A stretch of DNA of 13,557 nt from Draconibacterium orientale (GCA_020718315.1 DYSK01000049.1:1-13557); one strand, 5' to 3'; numbered from the stretch's first letter, positions 1 to 8,707 are shown. Notes: a model not told the origin generated them from the letters alone. Numbers and translations are program-made.

Positions 1-424
1 CTTGAACCGCTAACTTTCCCCAAACAGCAAAATTTAAAGGCGTCATAATGATGGCGGCAAGTGTAGCAAAAGCCGTTAAACTTACTGATAAAGCCACATT
101 GGCTTTTGAGAGACTTGAAATAAAATTGGAAATATTGCCACCTGGAGCAGCGGCTACCAAAATCACACCCAATGCCATGGTTGGGGTTAAAAAATTTCGC
201 ATAGCCAAAACCATCAAAAATGTGAGAGCAGGAAGCAATATAAATTGGGCGATAATTCCAATAATCGGTGATTTTGGATTTCGTATTAATGCTATAAAAT
301 GATCAATTTTGATTTCCAAGGCTACGCCAAACATCACCACCGCAATGCCAATATTTAATGAGAGAAGTGAAGCTGGACTAAAGTTTAGGCGAATTTGATC
401 TAAAGCGAGTAGTTGATCTTGCAT
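1..424 (-). CDS. Bile acid:sodium symporter (BASS/SBF) family transporter, N-terminal part, cut by window edge
   Basis: Reading the minus strand from the ATG at 424-422 gives 141 codons without a stop, running off the window at position 1, so the C-terminal half is missing. The translation is strongly hydrophobic, with membrane segments at about residues 18-36, 51-75, 83-95 and 107-127. Residues 93-100 read APGGNISN, followed by a Ser/Lys/Ala-rich helix start. This matches the PGG-x-x-SN motif of the BASS family (PF01758), which lies in the broken helix that forms the sodium and substrate site. Members are ten-helix inner-membrane secondary transporters that couple sodium entry to uptake of bile acids or other organic anions. 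Bacterial substrates vary, so none is proposed. It is divergent from the CvfB-like gene at 546, with 121 bases between the starts. I am confident of the family and not of the substrate. Confidence 0.8.
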   Translation of the reverse strand, partial: MQDQLLALDQIRLNFSPASLLSLNIGIAVVMFGVALEIKIDHFIALIRNPKSPIIGIIAQFILLPALTFLMVLAMRNFLTPTMALGVILVAAAPGGNISNFISSLSKANVALSVSLTAFATLAAIIMTPLNFAVWGKLAVQ

Positions 425-545
425 AAAATTAGATTTTTAGCAATAATAATCAATTTTTTTGAATTGCAAAACTGTCCCTGATTTTCAGAACGAAAGCCAA
501 ACGAAATCGAAAAAAATTCGCGTTCTTTGCAAAAAAAATCAAACA

Positions 546-1391
546 ATGATAACTTTAGGCGAATACAACCAATTGCGTATTGACAGAATCTTAACTCACG
601 GAGCTTATTTGCTCGATGACGAAGGAAATGATGTTTTACTGCCCACAAAATATTTATCGCCTAATGCACAAGTTGGAGATGAAGTGGACGTATTTATTTA
701 TACCGATTCCGAAGATAGACTGATCGCTACAAATCTGATTCCCAAAATAACCTTGAACGAATTTGCTTTTCTTAGAGTGAAAGACGTAAATCAAGTTGGG
801 GCATTTATGGATTGGGGATTAGAAAAAGATTTGCTGATTCCATTTAATGAACAAAACCAACAAATGGAAATAAACCGCTGGTATGTAGTGCGGCTTTTTC
901 TAGATGAGAAAACCAACCGATTGGTGGGTTCAAATAAACTCAATAAATTTTTGGAAACGAATTTTATTAGTGTTGTGATCGGCGAAAAAGCGGATTTGAT
1001 TGTAACCGAAAGAGTTGAACTTGGATTTCAAGTCATCATCAATCACGCCCACCGTGGTTTGGTGTATTCCAGCGAAACTTTTCGCGAACTCAATGTAGGC
1101 GATGTTCTTACTGGCTACATTAAAAATATTCGTGAAGACGGAAAAATTGACGTGAGCCTTCAAAAACAAGGATATGTGAATGTAGAACCAAGCGCCCAAA
1201 AAATACTCGAACTGCTTCAAAATAGAGCAGGCTTTATTGCCCTAAACGACAAAAGTGAACCGGAAGCTATTTATGCTCAACTTCAAATGAGCAAAAAAAC
1301 ATTTAAAAAAGCGATTGGCGGCTTATACAAAAAGAAATTAATTCGAATTGAGGAACGGGGCATTTTCCTTCAAGACGAAAACGAAGAATAA
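546..1391 (+). CDS. cvfB: CvfB-like S1 RNA-binding protein
   Basis: A 281-residue protein that matches the CvfB/YitL family in length and plan. It has three S1-like OB-fold stretches (about residues 1-65, 68-130 and 143-210) and a C-terminal winged-helix part (about 218-277, with SKKTFKKAIGGLYKKKLI followed by a short basic wing). The third S1 copy is the clearest: a GLVY turn followed by VGDVLTGYIKNIREDGKIDVSL. CvfB proteins bind RNA in the cytoplasm and in Staphylococcus affect virulence-gene expression; the role in Bacteroidota is not established. I chose the ATG at 546 because the protein then begins at the first S1 strand. An in-frame ATG at 459 would add 29 low-complexity, lysine-rich residues that do not look like part of the family. 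The gene stands alone, with 202 bases before the next gene. Confidence 0.85.
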   Translation: MITLGEYNQLRIDRILTHGAYLLDDEGNDVLLPTKYLSPNAQVGDEVDVFIYTDSEDRLIATNLIPKITLNEFAFLRVKDVNQVGAFMDWGLEKDLLIPFNEQNQQMEINRWYVVRLFLDEKTNRLVGSNKLNKFLETNFISVVIGEKADLIVTERVELGFQVIINHAHRGLVYSSETFRELNVGDVLTGYIKNIREDGKIDVSLQKQGYVNVEPSAQKILELLQNRAGFIALNDKSEPEAIYAQLQMSKKTFKKAIGGLYKKKLIRIEERGIFLQDENEE

Positions 1392-1513
1392 AATTTCTCG
1401 TCTCAACAGTTTTTTTGATCCCTCTCAAACGAATTTTGCTGCATCGGCACCACCGCCCAATGAAGGATAAAAAAGATATTTCTTCGGACTTGGTAATACG
1501 CTGAAAAATCGTG

Positions 1514-1521
1514 TATTTTTG
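1514..1521 (+). promoter_or_regulatory. Putative Bacteroidota-type promoter (-7 element) for the 1594 gene
   Basis: TATTTTTG fits the TAnnTTTG -7 consensus of the Bacteroidota primary sigma factor. A TTG at 1490-1492 sits 21 bases upstream, an acceptable -33 element. Transcription would begin near 1528 and give a leader of about 65 bases. The 1392-1593 gap holds no other feature that I can support. Confidence 0.45.
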
Positions 1522-1593
1522 GAATATGCGACAATAAGTAGGTTTTCCTATTGGCAAACTTCTACATTATCAAAAAAATAAAACGGTAAACAG

Positions 1594-3234
1594 ATGGAAA
1601 AAAAAGCACTGTTTTTCTTTATCGCCTTGTATTTTAGCTTGCATCATCAAGCAAAAGCTCAAAATGAGTTCGTTTCACTACGCGGCGATACCACATTGGC
1701 TTCTATTGCAATTCGAAGCGGAAAAGCCCAAATAAAAAACTTTGTACTTTTCCCAGCCCACCAAGATGTCGAAATTCTTTATTTGGAAGTTCGCTTTTCG
1801 GCTTTGCCACTGAACAAAACTTTTGTTCAAAGCCCAATTCGAATTGAGGTTCTCCGACAAAATAAGGAGAAAACCGAAGCAATTGAAATTGCCCGATTCT
1901 TTATGCCCTGGGCCAACCAAAAGACCGACAAAGACCTCGTCTTTTCTTTCGATATCAGCGCCTATAGCTCGCTCTTCGATGAGGCTGTTGTTTTGCAACT
2001 CGAAAGCAGCAATCGTTCTTTGACGACCAACTTTTCGTTGAAATTCAAATGGAGAAAAGGAACGGCTCCGGCAAAAGTTAATACAATTATCAATCTGTGG
2101 CATAGCGACATAAACGGATTTGCATATTCCGACAAAGCCAAACCCATCAATCAGCAGCTAAAAACAAAGAGTGTCAAAATTTCCACAAATATAAAATATG
2201 CACTTTTAAAAATTTATTTGTCGGGCATCGGAAGCGAAAACAAATACCCAAATGAAGCTGATTGCAGTAAATTTTATTTCTTGGATATTAACAAACAAAC
2301 AGTTGCTAAAAGACCTATTTGGCGTGACGACTGCGGATTGAATGCTTTATTTCCCCAATCAGGCCCGTGGATTTATTCGCGGACAAATTGGTGTCCCGGA
2401 CAAACTTTACGCGTTTATGATCACATCATTACTTTAGGAGCCGATACTACATTAAATATAAGTTTACAACTCCAAGAAGCTTCAAAGGAAAACAAACTAC
2501 TTAAAGGGTTTCTTTTGTCAGCAAACCTTATTTTATTTGAAGAAGCACGTTTAAAAAATGATGCAGCGTTGGTAGAAATTTTAGCTCCAACCAGTAGCCA
2601 CCTGCACAATCGATACAATCCTATCTGCAGTTCACCGGTGATTCAGGTAAAAAATACCGGTTCCGATACACTGAAAACACTACTTATTAAATACGGCCCC
2701 GACGAAAAGCAAGAAACGAAATATCGCTGGCGCGGAGAATTGGCTTTTATGGAAGAAGAAATAGTCTATCTTCCGCCTTTAAATTGGTACTTCTACAATC
2801 AAAAAAAGACGCCGTCAAATTTTTTTGTTTCCATTGCAGAAGTAAACCAAAAAAAGGACGAGGAAACCGCCAATAACATGCTTTCATCAGAAATAAATCT
2901 CGCTCCGGTTTATCCTAACAAAATCAGTATTTTGTTTGCAACTAATTTGGCTGCCGCCGATAATAGCATCGAATTGGTTGACGATATGGGGGTTCCTCTT
3001 TTTGAAGCAACGAATTTCGTGAATGACTCTACGTATAATTACAACTTAGAGTTGCTTCCGGGTTGTTATGAACTGATCGTTTACGACAAACTAGGCGATG
3101 GGATTTATTTCCCATCGAAAAAAACGGGAAAGGGAAGTCTAAAAATAATCGCCACCAAATCAAAAGAGGAGCTAAGTGTTTTTGAACCCAATTTTGGAGC
3201 CGAAATTCGTCAACAATTTATGATATTAAAATAA
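1594..3234 (+). CDS. Secreted PNGase F-like protein, catalytic acids apparently lost
   Basis: A 546-residue protein with a Sec signal peptide (hydrophobic residues 5-16, likely cleavage after A22 in QAKA-Q). Residues about 28-325 resemble the two eight-stranded jelly-roll domains of peptide-N-glycosidase F. The N domain has an EIARFF-MPW strand near residue 101. The C domain has a WRDDCG segment at 243-248 and a YSRTNWCPG segment ending at 269, equivalent to the C231-C252 disulfide pair of the enzyme (here C247 and C267). Against the Elizabethkingia enzyme as I remember it, catalytic D60, E118 and E206 do not appear conserved; the E206 position is K226 in CSKFY. Residues about 325-546 look like an Ig/CARDB-type domain followed by a C-terminal beta domain with a GCYELIVYD-LGDGI segment often seen in secreted Bacteroidota proteins. 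I see no type IX sorting domain. The likely role is glycan or glycoprotein binding outside the cytoplasm; deglycosylation is doubtful. Confidence 0.7.
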   Translation: MEKKALFFFIALYFSLHHQAKAQNEFVSLRGDTTLASIAIRSGKAQIKNFVLFPAHQDVEILYLEVRFSALPLNKTFVQSPIRIEVLRQNKEKTEAIEIARFFMPWANQKTDKDLVFSFDISAYSSLFDEAVVLQLESSNRSLTTNFSLKFKWRKGTAPAKVNTIINLWHSDINGFAYSDKAKPINQQLKTKSVKISTNIKYALLKIYLSGIGSENKYPNEADCSKFYFLDINKQTVAKRPIWRDDCGLNALFPQSGPWIYSRTNWCPGQTLRVYDHIITLGADTTLNISLQLQEASKENKLLKGFLLSANLILFEEARLKNDAALVEILAPTSSHLHNRYNPICSSPVIQVKNTGSDTLKTLLIKYGPDEKQETKYRWRGELAFMEEEIVYLPPLNWYFYNQKKTPSNFFVSIAEVNQKKDEETANNMLSSEINLAPVYPNKISILFATNLAAADNSIELVDDMGVPLFEATNFVNDSTYNYNLELLPGCYELIVYDKLGDGIYFPSKKTGKGSLKIIATKSKEELSVFEPNFGAEIRQQFMILK

Positions 3235-3240
3235 TTGAGC

Positions 3241-4179
3241 ATGAACAGAATTTGTCAACTATTTGGGATTGAATACCCCATAGTTCAGGGTGGAATGATT
3301 TGGTGTAGCGGCTGGGAATTAGCAGCGGCGGTTAGCAATGCCGGAGGACTTGGCCTAATTGGAGCCGGATCCATGTATCCCGAAATATTGAGAGACCATA
3401 TTCGAAAAACCAAAATAGCTACATCAAAACCTTTTGGCGTCAATTTGCCTTTATTGTATCCGGAAATAGAAAATCATATCCAAATTATTGTAGATGAAAA
3501 AGTGCCGATTGTGTTTACCTCGGCGGGCAATCCGAATAAATATACTGCTAAACTAAAGTCAAATGGAATTGTCGTTGTTCATGTGGTGGCCAACACAAAA
3601 TTTGCTTTAAAATGTGTTGAAGCAGGCGTGGACGCTATTGTCGCCGAAGGTTTTGAAGCCGGTGGCCACAATGGTTTTGAAGAAACCACCACCATGTCGC
3701 TCGTTCCTTTAATTCGAAAAACGGTTTCCATCCCCTTAATTGCAGCAGGCGGAATCGGTTGTGGAAAATCTATGCTTGCCGCTATGGCATTGGGCGCAGA
3801 GGGCGTTCAGATAGGTAGCCGCTTTGTAGCTTCGGTAGAATCTTCAGCTCATCCTGAGTTCAAACAGAAAATTGTAGCAGCAAAAGAAGGCGAAACAGAA
3901 TTGATTCTTAAAAATCTTGTACCGGTTCGCCTTTTGAAAAACGACTTCTACCGAGAAATGAAAAAAATGGAAAACGAACGTGCCGGAATAAGCCAATTGG
4001 TAGAACACCTTGGAAAAGGAAGAGCTAAAAAAGGAATGTTTGAAGGTGATATGATTACAGGAGAATTGGAAATAGGACAAGTTAGCGCCAACATCGATCA
4101 AATACTTCCCGTTTCAGAAATAATTTCCACACTATTAGCCGAATATCGCGCACAACTTGCGCTCTTGCCCAAATTATAA
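3241..4179 (+). CDS. Nitronate monooxygenase / FabK-like FMN-dependent TIM-barrel protein
   Basis: A 312-residue protein of the nitronate monooxygenase (2-nitropropane dioxygenase, PF03060) superfamily. These cytoplasmic FMN enzymes oxidise alkyl nitronates, and the related FabK reduces enoyl-ACP. Visible marks are the N-terminal GIEYPIVQGGMIWCSGWELA strand-loop, an SNAGGLGLIGAG segment, EAGGHNG with the usual catalytic-type histidine at H143, the phosphate-binding AAGGIG at 168-173 and GSRF at 192-195. The length is normal for the family. I chose the ATG at 3241; a TTG six bases earlier is in frame but adds only two residues. The start follows the PNGase-like stop by six bases, which suggests co-transcription. 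The sequence cannot tell nitronate monooxygenase from FabK-type enoyl reductase; this short Bacteroidota form is usually annotated as the former. Confidence 0.85.
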   Translation: MNRICQLFGIEYPIVQGGMIWCSGWELAAAVSNAGGLGLIGAGSMYPEILRDHIRKTKIATSKPFGVNLPLLYPEIENHIQIIVDEKVPIVFTSAGNPNKYTAKLKSNGIVVVHVVANTKFALKCVEAGVDAIVAEGFEAGGHNGFEETTTMSLVPLIRKTVSIPLIAAGGIGCGKSMLAAMALGAEGVQIGSRFVASVESSAHPEFKQKIVAAKEGETELILKNLVPVRLLKNDFYREMKKMENERAGISQLVEHLGKGRAKKGMFEGDMITGELEIGQVSANIDQILPVSEIISTLLAEYRAQLALLPKL

Positions 4180-4204
4180 TCGCGCGGAGCACTCAACTAA
4201 AAAA

Positions 4205-6682
4205 ATGCATACAAAACGCTCTTTCTACAAAATTCCATTATTTTTCGTCCTAATCTTTGGACAATTCCTCTTGTTCTCATGCTCCAACAAAAGAGAAATA
4301 ATAGTGCTCACTAAAGGCTGGAAATTTTCAAAGGGAATGAACGAAAAAGCATTTCTATCAGAATATGACGACAGTAATTGGGAAAATGTAAATCTTCCCC
4401 ACGATTGGGCTATCAACGAAAATTTCGAAATCAAAGGCGACGGAAACACCGGAAAACTGCCTTGGAAAGCTGAGGCTTGGTATAGAACAAAACTAACAAT
4501 CCCAAGCAATTACGCTAACAAAAAACTATACTTACTTTTTGATGGAATTATGTCTCTTCCCAAGATATATGTTAATGGAAAGCTTGTTGGAGAATGGGAT
4601 TATGCATACAATTCTTTTTATCTAGAGGTGAGTGAACATATAAAATTCGGACAAGAAAACAGCTTGGCGATTCATGTAGATACTCGCCAACATGACAGTC
4701 GCTGGTATCCGGGCGCCGGTATTTATCGAAAAATCCAATTGATTGCCGTAAATCCTATCCATGTGGCAATTTGGGGAACGCAGATAACAACAAGCGTTTT
4801 AAATCAGGAAAAAGCCGAAATAAAAATAGCCGCCAGACTGAACAACTATTCTACTTCGGACGCAGAAATAACTCTAAAACATCGAATATACGAAACGGGG
4901 ACAAAGCAATTTGTAGAGCAAGAAATAAGTGGAAATATTGCAAAAAACACTCAGGAGATTTTTGATCTTTCTATTCAAATACCAAATCCAAAACGCTGGG
5001 ATATTGAAAATCCTACGATCTATCAGGTCGAAACGAGCGTTTATCGGAACAAAAAACAAATAGATACCTACCATTCCACGTTTGGTTTAAGAACAATTCG
5101 GTTTACTGCCGACAGCGGCTTTTTTCTGAACGAAAGACGCGTTCAATTGAAAGGCGCCAATCTTCACAGCGATTTTGGCCCTTTGGGCGTTGCCTTCAAT
5201 AAAAGGGCCATGGAGCGACAACTGGAAATAATGAAAAGTATGGGTTGCAATGCTATCCGTACCAGTCACAATCCACCTGCACCCGAAATGTTGGATTTAT
5301 GCGATAAAATGGGGATTCTTGTTTTTGAGGAATTTTTTGATAAATACGATGGGAAAGCCGATATCCTTGATACGACAAACTTTGAGAATTTTGCTGAATG
5401 CAATATTCGCAATTTTATTCAAAGAGACAGAAATCATCCTTCCATTTTTATTTGGAGTGTTGGAAACGAAATAGGTGATGTTCAGTGGAATATCGACAGC
5501 GGATTTTATAAACTCCAAACCATGCTGAAGTATGTAAAGGAGTTTGATCCAACACGTGCCACAACCCTTGTTTGCGATAGCTACGAAAGCGCAAAACTTC
5601 GTCACTTCGATTTTTACGACATTCATAGTTGGAATTATGGCCGGAGATACCGTTTGGCTCGAGAATTGGAGCCAAACAAATCGGTGATTATTAGCGAATC
5701 TGCTTCTACTTTAAGCACACGTGGATTTTATGAGTTCCCATTGCCCGAACAAAAAACCGAATTTACCAAATCATTGCAGGTGAGCTCCTACGATTTTAAC
5801 GCACCCGAATGGGCCGAACTGGCTGATGATGATTTTATGTGGCAACAACAAGAACCATACATTGCAGGAGAATTTATATGGACAGGCTTCGATTATCTGG
5901 GTGAGCCCGCACCCTACACGAATCAATGGGCGAAAGAGAATGGATTGACCGACAAAGAAGCCTCCAGAAGTTCCTACTTCGGCGTGCTGGACTTGTGTGG
6001 AATCCCGAAAGATCGATATTATTTGTATAGAAGTTATTGGAAACCAGAAGAAACCACCATTCACATCCTTCCGCATTGGAATTGGGAAGGGCGAATAGGT
6101 AAAAATGTTCCTGTTTTCGTTTATACCAATGGCGATTGTGCCGAACTGTTTTTGAACGGCAAATCACTTGGAAAAAAATGCAAGAATCCAGATTCCAAAA
6201 TATCGACCGAACGATTCCGCTTAATGTGGAAAGATGTAATTTATCAGCCGGGAGAACTAGTGGCCATTGCATATAAAAATGACCGTAAAATCGGCGAACA
6301 AACGATGAGAACTGCCGGAGAACCTTATCAAATAAAACTTTCGTCCGACAGAACACAGCTAATGGCCAATGGCGAAGACTTGGCTTATATCTTAATCGAA
6401 GCACTCGATAAAAACGGAATTGCTTGTCCGTTGGCAGAAAACCTGATCGAAATTGAACTAAAAGGAGCGGGAAAAATTGCCGGCGTAGGGAATGGGAATC
6501 CACAATCCTTTGCTCCATTCAAATCAGATAAAGTCAAGCTTTTTTATGGAAAAGCAATGTTAATAGTTGGCTCCGAATTCACCAAAGGAGAATTAAATAT
6601 TGAAGCCATTTCGGCCGGATTGAAAAAAGCAAGCGTTCATATTGAGTTAATCTCCCAAAGAATCTCGGAACAATCAAATTGA
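4205..6682 (+). CDS. Glycoside hydrolase family 2 lipoprotein, beta-galactosidase-like
   Basis: An 825-residue GH2 enzyme. The N-terminus is a lipoprotein signal (basic start, hydrophobic residues 10-24, lipobox LFS-C26), so it should be anchored in the envelope. Domains in order: jelly-roll sugar-binding domain (about 30-190, with LPHDWAI and AWYRT), Ig-like domain (about 195-300), TIM barrel (about 305-600), DUF4982-type domain (about 615-680, VFVYTNGD-AELFLNGKSLG) and a GH2 C-terminal beta domain (about 704-810). In the barrel, RTSHNPP includes H355, SVGNE gives acid/base E422, and VIISES gives nucleophile E498, so it should be active. GH2 enzymes hydrolyse beta-galactosides, -glucuronides or -mannosides by a retaining mechanism; the DUF4982 layout favours beta-galactosidase-like activity. 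I chose the ATG at 4205 because it begins the signal peptide. An upstream in-frame ATG at 4157 overlaps the previous gene and would bury the signal. The gap to the flavoprotein gene is 25 bases. Confidence 0.9.
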   Translation: MHTKRSFYKIPLFFVLIFGQFLLFSCSNKREIIVLTKGWKFSKGMNEKAFLSEYDDSNWENVNLPHDWAINENFEIKGDGNTGKLPWKAEAWYRTKLTIPSNYANKKLYLLFDGIMSLPKIYVNGKLVGEWDYAYNSFYLEVSEHIKFGQENSLAIHVDTRQHDSRWYPGAGIYRKIQLIAVNPIHVAIWGTQITTSVLNQEKAEIKIAARLNNYSTSDAEITLKHRIYETGTKQFVEQEISGNIAKNTQEIFDLSIQIPNPKRWDIENPTIYQVETSVYRNKKQIDTYHSTFGLRTIRFTADSGFFLNERRVQLKGANLHSDFGPLGVAFNKRAMERQLEIMKSMGCNAIRTSHNPPAPEMLDLCDKMGILVFEEFFDKYDGKADILDTTNFENFAECNIRNFIQRDRNHPSIFIWSVGNEIGDVQWNIDSGFYKLQTMLKYVKEFDPTRATTLVCDSYESAKLRHFDFYDIHSWNYGRRYRLARELEPNKSVIISESASTLSTRGFYEFPLPEQKTEFTKSLQVSSYDFNAPEWAELADDDFMWQQQEPYIAGEFIWTGFDYLGEPAPYTNQWAKENGLTDKEASRSSYFGVLDLCGIPKDRYYLYRSYWKPEETTIHILPHWNWEGRIGKNVPVFVYTNGDCAELFLNGKSLGKKCKNPDSKISTERFRLMWKDVIYQPGELVAIAYKNDRKIGEQTMRTAGEPYQIKLSSDRTQLMANGEDLAYILIEALDKNGIACPLAENLIEIELKGAGKIAGVGNGNPQSFAPFKSDKVKLFYGKAMLIVGSEFTKGELNIEAISAGLKKASVHIELISQRISEQSN

Positions 6683-6771
6683 TTTAGAATGGGTTTTCCA
6701 AAAACCACCCACTCGGAAATCCTTTTTTTGTTAAATCTGCCTAATTTATGGCCAACTATCAGCTTATCTAT

Positions 6772-6779
6772 TACCTTTG
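6772..6779 (+). promoter_or_regulatory. Putative promoter (-7 element TACCTTTG) for the 6912 gene
   Basis: TACCTTTG fits the Bacteroidota TAnnTTTG -7 consensus exactly. No perfect -33 TTG lies at the expected distance; ATGG near 6748-6751 is the closest. It would leave a long leader of about 125 bases before the ATG at 6912. The rest of the 6683-6911 gap contains a weak GGTTTT/AAAACC hairpin near 6691-6705 and a T run at 6723-6729, too far apart for a convincing terminator. Confidence 0.4.
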
Positions 6780-6911
6780 TTGTCGAATATTTATTTAAAT
6801 AGTTTAGAAATATACATTAATAAATTCGGGAAAATTAAATATTGCTCTACGTCATTACGAAAGCTCCAGATTTTTCTCAAAAAAGAATTTGATCGAAAAA
6901 CAACTTAAACC

Positions 6912-8699
6912 ATGTCAAAAACACATTCTTTTCATATACCCGTAATGGGAATTGGATTCACCATTGATACGCCCCTAAAAGTTTCACATTTAGGCATTGA
7001 TTCAGTCATTTCACTGGTCGATGATATCCTTCTCGAAAAACTAAGAAAGATGTATTGTGCTAATTTTGATATTCCTTACGAAGAAATTTCAGAAAAAACC
7101 AAAGATTTCAGGGCAGAAAGAATTACCTCTTATTTGAATTTGATTAACAAATTGGCAGAGAAGAAATTTGAAGATTTAAAAAATGCTACCAACGATAAAG
7201 TCCACGAATTAAAAGAATATTTTAACCTTTTGCCAGAGAGTTCAACTTTGAAACAAGAGTTCAGCAAGCTTACTTCCAAGCATTTTAATGTCGATGAGAT
7301 TAGAAGCTGGATTAAGAGTAATTTATCAATGGGCAGCATTGATGTTAATATCATGACCAAAATTGATAAGGACAATTATTTTAAGGGTGAGAAATTGCCA
7401 GTGGAATACAACGATGCGCATGCTGCGTTGAGGGGTTTTGCCAATAGCAAGCTAAGATCATCCATTGTGCTTTCTGCAGGAATGAATCCACGCCTGTATG
7501 GGTATATGGAAAATTTTGAGGATTTCTATCCCAACGAAAATGGCGAACTAAAAAAGAAAATTGTTCTTAAAGTGAGCGATTATAGATCGGCTTTGATTCA
7601 AGGTAGGTTTTTTGCAAAAAAAGGACTCTGGGTTTCTGAATACAGAATTGAATCGGGACTGAACTGTGGAGGCCATGCTTTTGCTAGCGAAGGATTTCTG
7701 TTGGGTCCAGTTTTAGCCGAATTTAAAGAAAAAAGAGACCAATTGAACCGCTTGGCAAACGAAGTTCTAGCACAAGGTCTGTCTAACAAAGGCCGCATCG
7801 TTCCGAAAAAACTAATGGAGTTTCTCATTACAGCTCAGGGTGGCGTGGGAACCGCCGAAGAGCATCAGTTTCTTCTCGATCATTACAAAATGGATTCTGT
7901 TGGTTGGGGCACACCCTTTATGTTGGTTCCCGATGTGGTGAATGTCGACAATACAACATTGGATTTACTAAAGGCGGCCAAAGAAGATGACTTGTATTTA
8001 AGCGGTATTTCTCCTCTGGGTGTTCCATTCAATAGCCTCCGAGGAAACACAAAAGACATTGAAAAATTAGCCATCGCCGCCGAAGGAAAACCCGGCAGTC
8101 TTTGTCCCAAGAAATATGTAGCATTAAACAATGAGTTTACGGAAAAGAGTATTTGCACTGCTTCGCGCCAATATCAGCGTCTAAAATTAAAAGAATTGGA
8201 TGCAGAGAAACTTCCGAACCAAGAACATCAGAAAAAATTCGACAGAATCATAGAAAAATCGTGTATATGTGTTGGTCTGGGGACATCGGCTTTGCTGGTA
8301 AATAACTTAGATACCAAAACCGAAGGTCTAGGTGTTTCGGTTTGTCCGGGACCTAATATGGCTTATTTCTCAAAAACAATGAGCCTGAGAGAAATGGTGG
8401 ATCATATCTACGGAAGAGCGAATATGATTTCGCGTACCGATCGTCCCAATATGTTTATCAAAGAGTTGAATCTGTATATCGATTTTCTTAATAGCAAAAT
8501 TGAGGATTTAACGGCCACAACCACAAATAAAGAAAAAAGTAGTTTAGTCGCTTTCGTTGAAAATATAAGGGAAGGCATTAATTATTACGATCAGCTCTTT
8601 AGAGAAGTAAAAGATCGGTTTGAAGATACCAAAAACAGCCTTTTAAGCGATTTGGAAGCAAGCCGAAAAAACTTAAACCTTTTGTATTTAAAAATCTAA
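6912..8699 (+). CDS. Unrecognised protein with NMO/FabK-like TIM-barrel signatures and a cysteine-bearing C-terminal half
   Basis: A 595-residue protein that I cannot name, with no signal peptide or membrane segment. The N-terminal part begins with a strand pair (VMGIGFTIDTPLKVSHLGID, then SVISLVDD) like the first strand of IMPDH/NMO-type barrels. A helical, charged insert follows (about 50-150). A C252-GGH255 motif resembles the EAGGH motif of the flavoprotein at 3241. AQGGVG at 308-313 and GWGTPF at 331-336 resemble that protein's AAGGIG and GSRF, the FMN-phosphate strands. The C-terminal half is different: C398 in LCPKK, C415 in ICTASRQY, C451 and C453 in SCICVGLG, C478 in VCPGPN, then MSLREMVDHIYGR. 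These cysteines sit in conserved-looking motifs and could bind a metal or Fe-S cluster. The last 90 residues are helical. I infer a flavin-dependent oxidoreductase with an extra cofactor; the reaction is unknown. It is followed 65 bases later by an OsmC-family gene. Confidence 0.65.
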   Translation: MSKTHSFHIPVMGIGFTIDTPLKVSHLGIDSVISLVDDILLEKLRKMYCANFDIPYEEISEKTKDFRAERITSYLNLINKLAEKKFEDLKNATNDKVHELKEYFNLLPESSTLKQEFSKLTSKHFNVDEIRSWIKSNLSMGSIDVNIMTKIDKDNYFKGEKLPVEYNDAHAALRGFANSKLRSSIVLSAGMNPRLYGYMENFEDFYPNENGELKKKIVLKVSDYRSALIQGRFFAKKGLWVSEYRIESGLNCGGHAFASEGFLLGPVLAEFKEKRDQLNRLANEVLAQGLSNKGRIVPKKLMEFLITAQGGVGTAEEHQFLLDHYKMDSVGWGTPFMLVPDVVNVDNTTLDLLKAAKEDDLYLSGISPLGVPFNSLRGNTKDIEKLAIAAEGKPGSLCPKKYVALNNEFTEKSICTASRQYQRLKLKELDAEKLPNQEHQKKFDRIIEKSCICVGLGTSALLVNNLDTKTEGLGVSVCPGPNMAYFSKTMSLREMVDHIYGRANMISRTDRPNMFIKELNLYIDFLNSKIEDLTATTTNKEKSSLVAFVENIREGINYYDQLFREVKDRFEDTKNSLLSDLEASRKNLNLLYLKI

Positions 8700-8707
8700 T
8701 TGAACAA

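Noticed and set aside
48..302. Plus-strand 84-codon open frame
   Set aside because: It is antisense to the transporter, whose minus-strand frame carries the APGGNISN family motif and hydrophobic helices.
459..545. 29-residue N-terminal extension of the CvfB-like protein
   Set aside because: It is a low-complexity, Lys/Gln-rich stretch before the first S1 strand; the ATG at 546 gives the usual family length.
3100..3234. Type IX secretion C-terminal sorting domain on the PNGase-like protein
   Set aside because: The C-terminus (EPNFGAEIRQQFMILK) lacks the usual sorting-domain pattern with a conserved Gly-rich and KxxK-like end.
4157..4204. Upstream start for the GH2 gene
   Set aside because: It overlaps the flavoprotein gene and would place 16 charged residues before the lipoprotein signal peptide.
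5874..6518. Minus-strand 214-codon open frame inside the GH2 gene
   Set aside because: It has no recognisable domain and lies wholly within a gene with intact GH2 motifs on the other strand.
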